A stretch of DNA of 8,891 nucleotides from Bacteroidales bacterium UBA1035 (lineage in GTDB: Bacteria; Bacteroidota; Bacteroidia; Bacteroidales; Dysgonomonadaceae), in the NCBI GenBank assembly GCA_002316835.1, contig DCEG01000088.1, positions 1,569-10,459 on the forward strand, written 5' to 3'. Positions 1-6,000 of this stretch are shown one piece after another. How positions within the stretch are numbered: the first letter of the stretch is position 1; the number at the start of each line of letters is the position of its first letter. The position numbers and the translations under genes are program-made. The notes beneath the pieces were generated by a model. It saw only the letters and a list, made by a program, of their open reading frames with translations, was not told the origin of the DNA and did no database searches.

Positions 1-108
1 GGGAGTACAATAATTGTGATGATCGCTTCCATAATTATCGCGTTAATTGTATTTGGCATGGATTCCGCGTTTGAGTGGATAGTAAAGTTCCTTTACGGTG
101 TTTTATAA
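1..108 (+). CDS. secE: SecE, preprotein translocase subunit (3' end only)
   Basis: The frame starting at base 1 stays open for 35 codons and stops with TAA at 106-108. The start lies outside the window. The visible peptide begins with a hydrophobic stretch (TIIVMIASIIIALIVFG) and ends EWIVKFLYGVL. This is the usual shape of the single conserved C-terminal membrane helix of bacterial SecE and its short amphipathic tail. SecE is the small essential subunit that clamps SecY in the SecYEG protein-conducting channel of the inner membrane. The peptide is too short for firm recognition by itself. The call relies on the membrane helix plus its position 20 nt before nusG, because secE-nusG is among the most conserved bacterial gene pairs. 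Confidence 0.88.
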   Translation, partial: GSTIIVMIASIIIALIVFGMDSAFEWIVKFLYGVL

Positions 109-128
109 AATTCTGAATTAAGAACAAA

Positions 129-671
129 ATGACTGAAACCAATAAAAAATGGTACGTGTTACGTTCCGTTAGTGGAAAAGAGAATAAAGTCAAAGAACTT
201 CTTGAGTCAGAAATGAAAAAAACCGATTTAGGTAAATACGTTTCTCAGGTTCTCATCCCAACAGAAAAGACTTATACAATACGGGCCGGAAAGAAAGTGA
301 TGAAAGAACGCGCTTATCTTCCCGGATACGTACTTATTGAGGCTGAACTGGTGGGCGAGGTCATTCATCAGCTTAAAACTATCAACTATGTCGCGGGATT
401 TCTTCCCAACACCACTAACCCACAACCGTTGAGCGAAATTGAAGTAAAACGCATTCTGGGAACAATGGATGAATTGGAAGAAGCAAGCGATGAGTTAGAT
501 GTTAAATACTACGTGGGTGAAAACGTGAAGGTGATCAGTGGTCCTTTCAGCAGCTTCTCAGGCGTGGTGGAAGAAGTTAACGATGAAAGAAAGAAACTCA
601 AAGTGATGGTTAAAATCTTCGGACGTGCTCAACTTCTCGAGTTGGGCTATATGCAAGTAGAGAAAGAATAA
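129..671 (+). CDS. nusG: NusG, transcription termination/antitermination factor
   Basis: This 180-residue protein has the two-domain NusG layout. The NGN domain covers about residues 6-115, beginning KKWYVLRSVSGKENKV and carrying the conserved RAYLPGYVLI segment at 61-70. This domain binds the clamp of RNA polymerase. A KOW domain follows at about 127-178, starting GENVKVISGPF and ending near ELGYMQVEK. In the known family the KOW domain contacts ribosomal protein S10 or Rho, linking transcription to translation or termination. The length is normal for the family and there is no inserted domain, so this is the housekeeping NusG rather than a specialised paralogue such as UpxY or RfaH; its place between secE and rplK supports that. 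The ATG at 129 puts the W8-Y9 motif where expected. The leader is A-rich with no Shine-Dalgarno sequence. Confidence 0.97.
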   Translation: MTETNKKWYVLRSVSGKENKVKELLESEMKKTDLGKYVSQVLIPTEKTYTIRAGKKVMKERAYLPGYVLIEAELVGEVIHQLKTINYVAGFLPNTTNPQPLSEIEVKRILGTMDELEEASDELDVKYYVGENVKVISGPFSSFSGVVEEVNDERKKLKVMVKIFGRAQLLELGYMQVEKE

Positions 672-744
672 TCAGAAATTTGGTTACGCAGATTCTGTAA
701 ATTCTTCAAGTGTTTCGAAAACAGTAATTATTAAAATCAAAAAA

Positions 745-1188
745 ATGGCTAAAGAAGTTGCTGGACAACTAAAATTACAAATCAAAGGAGGAGCTGCAAA
801 CCCATCTCCCCCGGTAGGCCCTGCATTGGGTTCTAAAGGGATCAACATTATGGAGTTTTGCAAGCAATTCAATGCCAGAACTCAAGACAAAGCCGGTAAA
901 GTATTGCCTGTGGTAATCACTTACTACACCGACAAGTCTTTTGATTTTATTGTTAAAACACCACCCGTTGCAATTCAGTTATTAGAAGCCAGTAAACAAA
1001 AAGGCGGTTCGGCAGAACCCAACCGTAAAAAAGTTGCGGAAATTACCTGGGATCAGGTAAAAACCATTGCCGAAGAAAAAATGACCGACTTAAACTGCTT
1101 CACAATCGAATCTGCAATGAAAATGGTTGCCGGAACGGCTCGGAGCATGGGTATCTCAGTTAAGGGGGAATTTCCCGCAAATAATTAA
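745..1188 (+). CDS. rplK: Ribosomal protein L11 (uL11)
   Basis: The 147-residue product is full length for L11. The N-terminal domain has the glycine/proline-rich signature GGAANPSPPVGPALGSKGIN at residues 15-34, followed by MEFCKQFNA. In other bacteria this domain moves during factor binding and contains the proline-rich helix bordering the thiostrepton site. The C-terminal domain, about 70-147, includes TARSMGI at 131-137 and binds the conserved 23S rRNA GTPase-centre fragment. L11 sits at the base of the L10-L12 stalk and is needed for the RelA stringent response where that pathway exists. The gene follows nusG by 73 nt and precedes rplA by 19 nt. The start has no Shine-Dalgarno; ATG 745 is preceded by an AT-rich tract ending AAAAAA. 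Codons 14-16 contain an internal AAAGGAGG (784-791). Confidence 0.98.
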   Translation: MAKEVAGQLKLQIKGGAANPSPPVGPALGSKGINIMEFCKQFNARTQDKAGKVLPVVITYYTDKSFDFIVKTPPVAIQLLEASKQKGGSAEPNRKKVAEITWDQVKTIAEEKMTDLNCFTIESAMKMVAGTARSMGISVKGEFPANN

Positions 1189-1207
1189 TAAAAACTTCAA
1201 TTAAGAC

Positions 1208-1906
1208 ATGGGTAAACTTACAAAAAATCAAAAGTTGGCTTTGAGCAAGATTGAAGCGGGGAAAACCTATACGCTGAAAGAAGCATCGAAACTGGTGAAA
1301 GAAATTACTACCACAAAATTCGATGCATCAGTAGATATCGATGTACGCCTTGGCGTAGATCCGCGAAAAGCTAACCAGATGGTAAGAGGCGTTGTGTCTC
1401 TGCCACACGGAACCGGTAAACAAGTAAGAGTTCTTGTATTGTGTTCTCCCGAAGTCGAAGCCGCTGCTAAAGAAGCCGGCGCCGACCATGTGGGACTTGA
1501 TGAATATATCGAGAAAATTAAAGGAGGTTGGACCGACATTGACGTGATCATCACTCAGCCGCAAATTATGGGAAAAATTGGTGCACTCGGCCGTATTTTA
1601 GGGCCACGTGGTTTAATGCCAAACCCAAAAAGCGGAACCGTTACTCCCGACGTAGCTAAAGCCGTTCAGGAAGTAAAGCAGGGAAAAATCGACTTTAAAG
1701 TTGACAAAGCAGGTATTATTCACACCTCTATTGGAAAAGTATCTTTCGAGCCCGAGAAAATTGTTGAAAACGCAAGAGAATTTATTCAAACGTTGATCAA
1801 ATTGAAACCGACGGCAGCAAAAGGTACCTATATTAAAAGTATTTATCTTTCTAGTACGATGAGTCCGGGACTTAAAGTGGACAGTAAATCGATAGAAGAA
1901 ATCTAA
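1208..1906 (+). CDS. rplA: Ribosomal protein L1 (uL1)
   Basis: The 232-residue product is of normal length for L1, the protein of the mobile L1 stalk that helps release deacylated tRNA from the E site. The family signature LGRILGPRGLMPNPKSGTV is complete at residues 127-145. The RNA-binding face is also represented by FDASVDIDVRLGVDPRKANQ (38-57) and by the late segment FKVDKAGIIHTSIGK (163-177). Domain II, inserted in the middle of the fold, covers about residues 70-155. In E. coli L1 represses its own rplK-rplA message by binding a leader hairpin. I could not recognise such a hairpin before rplK here, so that control is only a possibility. There is no Shine-Dalgarno before ATG 1208. A perfect internal AAAGGAGG occurs at 1520-1527. 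Confidence 0.98.
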   Translation: MGKLTKNQKLALSKIEAGKTYTLKEASKLVKEITTTKFDASVDIDVRLGVDPRKANQMVRGVVSLPHGTGKQVRVLVLCSPEVEAAAKEAGADHVGLDEYIEKIKGGWTDIDVIITQPQIMGKIGALGRILGPRGLMPNPKSGTVTPDVAKAVQEVKQGKIDFKVDKAGIIHTSIGKVSFEPEKIVENAREFIQTLIKLKPTAAKGTYIKSIYLSSTMSPGLKVDSKSIEEI

Positions 1907-1912
1907 TTGTAA

Positions 1913-1918
1913 AAGGAG
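1913..1918 (+). promoter_or_regulatory. Shine-Dalgarno site of rplJ
   Basis: AAGGAG lies 8 nt before the rplJ ATG, inside the 20-nt rplA-rplJ gap. It is the only clear Shine-Dalgarno at a proper distance before any gene start in the window; the leaders of nusG, rplK, rplA, rplL, rpoB and rpoC are A/T-rich and lack one. Most Bacteroidota genes are known to do without an SD, so its presence here fixes the rplJ start and may mean different translational control. Confidence 0.8.
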
Positions 1919-1926
1919 AAGAATCT

Positions 1927-2457
1927 ATGAAAAAGGAAGATAAAAGCATTATTATAGACAAAATAGCAGCTAATCTGAAGGAATACGAGCACTTCTATTT
2001 AACAGATATTGCAACGCTCAACGCAGCAAAAACCAGTATTTTAAGAAGAGAGTGCTCTAAACAAGATATCAAGCTATTGGTGGTAAAAAATACCTTGTTG
2101 CAAAAGGCATTAGAAAAATTAGACGGAAACTATGAAGAACTGTATCCGATTTTAAAAGGTAATACAGCTATCATGTTCTCAAACGACGCTAATGCTCCTG
2201 CTAAGCTCATTGATAAATACAAAAAAAGTAAAGAAAAAGTACCTGCACTCAAAGGTGCTTATGTTCAGGAAAGCTTCTTTATCGGAGCTGAAACCCTGCA
2301 GTCGCTTGTAAGTATCAAGAGCAAGACAGAACTTATCGGAGAAGTTATCACACTGTTGCAGTCACCTGCAAAGAATGTTATTTCGGCTCTCCAGTCCGGC
2401 GGTACAATTCTCCATGGAGTTTTGAAAACGTTATCGGAAAAAGAACTATCTCATTAA
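1927..2457 (+). CDS. rplJ: Ribosomal protein L10 (uL10)
   Basis: The 176-residue product matches the usual length of L10, which anchors L7/L12 dimers to the 50S subunit next to L11. Residues 1-60 form the rRNA-binding part, with YLTDIATLNAAKTSILRREC (24-43) and the conserved LLVVKNTLLQKAL (50-62). The segment ILKGNTAIMFS (75-85) is the family's usual G-x-T-A-hydrophobic-F turn. The C-terminal helix that holds L12 dimers corresponds to about 136-172 (LIGEVITLLQSPAKNVISAL and the following residues). In E. coli the L10-L12 complex represses its own message by binding a long leader. Here only 20 nt separate rplJ from rplA, so any such site would have to lie inside rplA. The start is fixed by the AAGGAG at 1913-1918. 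Confidence 0.97.
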   Translation: MKKEDKSIIIDKIAANLKEYEHFYLTDIATLNAAKTSILRRECSKQDIKLLVVKNTLLQKALEKLDGNYEELYPILKGNTAIMFSNDANAPAKLIDKYKKSKEKVPALKGAYVQESFFIGAETLQSLVSIKSKTELIGEVITLLQSPAKNVISALQSGGTILHGVLKTLSEKELSH

Positions 2458-2463
2458 GCAAGA

Positions 2464-2492
2464 GCAGGACAAATTTATTTGTTTTGTCGTGC
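2464..2492 (+). other. Imperfect hairpin in the rplJ-rplL spacer
   Basis: GCAGGACAAA (2464-2473) can pair with TTTGTCGTGC (2483-2492). Nine of ten positions match, with one G-G mismatch, around a 9-nt AT-rich loop. It begins 7 nt after the rplJ stop codon. No T-tract follows, so it is not a classical intrinsic terminator. It could be a transcript-processing or stability element, or chance pairing. A competing small hairpin, ACAAAT/ATTTGT, overlaps at 2469-2482. Confidence 0.4.
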
Positions 2493-2567
2493 GTAGAGAT
2501 AGTCGAAGCTTAAAATTAATTTTCACACAAACAAACAGAATTAGTAATCAATTTAATAAATACAAAA

Positions 2568-2948
2568 ATGGCAGACTTAAAAGCATTTGCTGAACAATTA
2601 GTTAACTTAACAGTAAAAGAAGTTAACGAACTTGCTGAAATATTAAAAACAGAGTACGGAATTGAACCCGCTGCTGCAGCTGTTGCTGTTGCTGCTGGAC
2701 CTGCTGCTGGCGAAGCTGCTGCTGCAGTTGAAGAAAAAACATCTTTCGATGTTGTTCTTAAAAGCGCAGGACAAGCTAAACTAGCTGTTGTTAAAGCAGT
2801 TAAAGAACTTACCGGACTTGGACTTAAAGAATCTAAAGATTTAGTTGACGGCGCTCCAAGCGAAATCAAAAAAGGTGTAACAAAAGACGAAGCTGACGCT
2901 TTGAAAAAACAACTTGAAGAGGCAGGAGCAGAAGTTGAACTTAAATAA
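2568..2948 (+). CDS. rplL: Ribosomal protein L7/L12 (bL12)
   Basis: The 126-residue acidic, alanine-rich protein has the three parts of L7/L12. Residues 1-33 are the dimerisation domain that binds L10 (LKAFAEQLVNLTVKEVNELAEIL). Residues 34-54 are a flexible Ala/Gly/Pro hinge. Residues 57-126 form the factor-binding C-terminal domain with KLAVVKAVKELTGLGLKESK (71-90). The lysines and hydrophobic residues of that helix pair are the known contact surface for EF-Tu, EF-G and other GTPases. The protein is present in several copies per ribosome in known bacteria, so it must be made in excess over the other ribosomal proteins. The unusually long 110-nt upstream spacer and the terminator-like hairpin just downstream fit that need. 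The hinge is encoded largely by repeated GCT codons. The start has an A-rich leader without a Shine-Dalgarno. Confidence 0.98.
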   Translation: MADLKAFAEQLVNLTVKEVNELAEILKTEYGIEPAAAAVAVAAGPAAGEAAAAVEEKTSFDVVLKSAGQAKLAVVKAVKELTGLGLKESKDLVDGAPSEIKKGVTKDEADALKKQLEEAGAEVELK

Positions 2949-2956
2949 GATTTGCC

Positions 2957-2980
2957 TTTAACCAGGTTAATTTGGTTAGG
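2957..2980 (+). promoter_or_regulatory. Possible competing (antiterminator-like) hairpin before rpoB
   Basis: TAACCA (2959-2964) pairs perfectly with TGGTTA (2973-2978), and G-U pairs at each end extend the helix to 2957-2980 around a TTAA loop. Its right arm is the same sequence that forms the outer left arm of the terminator-like hairpin at 2974-3006, so the two structures exclude each other. This is the geometry of an attenuator switch. The six-base core is short, however, and the weaker structure may have no role. Confidence 0.35.
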
Positions 2981-3010
2981 AATCTTCAACCGGAAGATTC
3001 TTAACCTTTT
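2974..3010 (+). terminator. Intrinsic terminator/attenuator between rplL and rpoB
   Basis: GGTTAGGAATCTTC (2974-2987) pairs with GAAGATTCTTAACC (2993-3006): 13 Watson-Crick pairs and one G-U pair, with a 5-nt loop AACCG. TTTT follows directly at 3007-3010. The hairpin begins 25 nt after the rplL stop and ends 40 nt before the rpoB ATG. Because rpoB has no visible promoter of its own and must be transcribed through this site, it is best read as a partial terminator. E. coli has an attenuator in the same place, between rplL and rpoB, that cuts rpoBC transcription below that of the ribosomal protein genes. The short T-tract agrees with incomplete termination. Confidence 0.7.
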
Positions 3011-3046
3011 GTGTCAATACATATTAGGTTCAAAAACTCAAAACTC

Positions 3047-6000
3047 ATGTCTTCAAATAACACCAACCAAAGAATAAATTTTGCGTCAATAAAAAATCCG
3101 ATGGACTTCCCGGATTTTTTGGAAGTACAATTGAAATCTTTCCAGGATTTTTTACAACTTGACGCTCCCCCCGAAAGCAGAAAAAATGAAGGATTGTATA
3201 AGGTTTTCACGGAAAACTTCCCCATTGCGGATACCCGTAACAACTTCGTCCTTGAGTTTTTAGATTATTTTGTTGATCCACCCCGATATTCCATCGATGA
3301 GTGTGTCGACAGAGGACTTACCTATAGTGTTCCACTAAAGGCTAAGCTTTATTTATACTGTACCGATCCCGACCACGAAGATTTTGCTCCTGTAATTCAG
3401 GACGTTTACCTGGGAACAATTCCCTACATGACTGAGCAGGGCACATTTGTCATCAACGGAGCTGAACGTGTTATTGTATCACAATTGCACCGTTCTCCGG
3501 GCGTTTTCTTCGGACAAAGTTTGCACGCAAACGGAACGTTGCTATACTCGGCAAGAATTATTCCGTTTAAGGGATCGTGGATCGAATTTGCGACAGACAT
3601 CAACAATGTGATGTACGCTTACATCGATCGTAAAAAGAAATTACCTGTAACCACTTTACTTCGCTCTATTGGCTTCGAAAGCGACAAAGATATCCTTGAA
3701 ATTTTTGATCTTGCCGAAGAAGTAAAAGTGAGCAAAACAAATCTCAAAAAGGTTATAGGCAGGAAATTGGCAGCCCGCGTTCTAAAATCGTGGATGGAAG
3801 ACTTCGTGGATGAAGACACCGGGGAAGTAACTTCTATTGAAAGAAACGAAGTAATCATTGAACGCGAAACCATTTTGGAGCAAGAGCATCTCGATGATAT
3901 CCTGGAATCTGAAGTTCCTTCAATCCTTATTCATAAGGAAACACCCAATTCTTCAGATTACTCCATTATATATAATACATTGCAGAAGGACCCGAGTAAT
4001 ACGGAAATTGATGCAATCCGGCACATATATCGCCAGCTCCGTAGTGCTGAGCCCGCAGATGATGCAAGTGCACGCGAAGTAATCAACAACCTTTTCTTCT
4101 CTGAAAAGCGATACGATCTTGGCGATGTTGGCCGCTATAGAATGAACAAAAAACTGAGTCTCGATATCGACGAAAGTATTCGTGTATTAACGAAAGAAGA
4201 TATTATCGAGATCATTAAATACCTCATCGAGCTGGTAAACTCCAAAGCCGTGGTTGATGATATCGATCACCTGAGCAACAGACGTGTCCGCACCGTTGGG
4301 GAACAATTATACGCTCAATTTGGCGTTGGTTTAAACCGTATGGCACGCATCATTCGTGAAAGAATGAACGTTCGTGACAACGAGGTGTTCACACCAATCG
4401 ATCTGATCAACGCGAAAACTATTTCTTCCGTAATCAATACATTCTTCGGAACAAATGCGCTCTCGCAGTTTATGGATCAGACCAACCCGTTGGCAGAGAT
4501 TACGCACAAACGCCGTCTTTCAGCATTAGGCCCTGGTGGTCTTTCTCGCGAACGTGCCGGATTTGAGGTACGTGACGTGCATTACACGCACTACGGACGT
4601 TTGTGTCCGATTGAAACTCCTGAAGGTCCAAATATCGGCCTTATTTCGTCGCTCTGCGTTTACGCCAAGATCAATGACCTGGGTTTCATCGAAACTCCTT
4701 ATAGAAAAGTTGAGAACGGTGCTGTAAACACAAACAACAACGAGGTGGTTTATCTCTCCGCCGAAGAGGAAGAAGACAAGGTAGTAGCTCAGGGAAATGC
4801 TCCGCTAAGCGACAGTGGCGAATTCATGTTGCCACGTGTAAAATCAAGATTGGAAGCAGATTACCCGCTCGCAAGTAATGACGAAGTTGACCTGATGGAT
4901 GTTTCTCCCATGCAAATCGCTTCGATTGCTGCATCACTCATTCCTTTTCTGGAACATGACGATGCCAACCGTGCGTTAATGGGATCAAACATGATGCGTC
5001 AGGCAGTTCCATTGATTAAAAACGAAGCTCCTATTGTAGCAACCGGAATTGAAGGGCAACTGATCAAAGATTCCCGCACACAATTAATGGCTGAAGGTAG
5101 CGGTGAGGTTATCTACGTTGACGCAACTACCATAAAGATAAAATACGACAGGACGGAAGAAGAAGAATTCACCAGTTTTGAAGAATCAACCAAAACTTAC
5201 GATATTCCTAAATTTCGTAAGACCAACCAAAATACTACCGTTGACTTGCGTCCGATCTGCAGAGTGGGACAAAAAGTTATCAAAGGCGACATCTTAACTG
5301 AAGGTTTTGCCACAGAAAACGGTGAACTCGCGCTCGGACGTAACCTCAAAGTAGCGTTTATGCCTTGGAAAGGCTATAACTTTGAGGATGCAATCGTGCT
5401 GAGTGAAAGACTTGTGAGTGAAGATGTCTTCACATCCGTTCACGTGGAAGAATTCGCGTTGGAAGTTCGTGAAACAAAACGAGGATTGGAAGAACTAACT
5501 TCGGATATCCCCAACGTAAGCGAAGATGCCACCAAAGATTTGGATGAACACGGAATTATTCGCGTAGGTGCTCGTGTTAAACCAGGCGATATCCTGATTG
5601 GAAAAATTACACCGAAGGGAGAATCCGATCCTTCACCCGAAGAAAAACTTCTTCGTGCCATCTTCGGTGATAAAGCCGGTGATGTAAAAGATGCTTCACT
5701 AAAAGCTTCTCCATCGCTCAAAGGTGTGGTTATCAACACCAACCTGTTCTCGAAAGCAGCTAAAAAAGGCAAAAGCAAACTATCGAATAAAGCACTCCTT
5801 CCTAAACTCGATGAAGAGTATGAAAATAAGATGGAAGATTTGAAAAAGCTGCTTATCGATAAGCTCCTTCATATTACCGAAGGTAAAACTTCAGCCGGAG
5901 TGAAAGATTACACCAATATGGATATTGTTCCCAAAGGTGCAAAATTCACGCTGAAAGTTCTTTCAGATATAGATTATCAATCAGTTCAATTGAGCAAATG

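Noticed and set aside
672..744. Possible L1-binding operator before rplK
   Set aside because: I looked for a hairpin with the L1-site type of asymmetric internal loop and found only a short, bulged TTAC-AG/CTGTAA pairing, too weak to call.
1894..1927. Near-direct repeat AGAAGAAATCTA / AGAAGAATCTA flanking the rplA-rplJ junction
   Set aside because: It is a short purine-rich low-complexity word. One copy is the rplA coding end and the other overlaps the SD-to-ATG region, so chance is the simpler explanation.
2512..2523. Perfect palindrome AAAATTAATTTT upstream of rplL
   Set aside because: It consists only of A and T in an AT-rich leader, has no central loop for an RNA hairpin, and is likely by chance.
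2516..2989. 157-codon open frame on the minus strand over rplL
   Set aside because: It is an antisense shadow of the alanine-rich rplL. Its serine/alanine-rich, low-complexity product results from reading GCT repeats backwards, and no family is recognisable.
5440..5778. 112-codon minus-strand open frame inside rpoB
   Set aside because: It is antisense to conserved beta-subunit sequence and serine-rich by codon complementarity, with no independent evidence for a gene.
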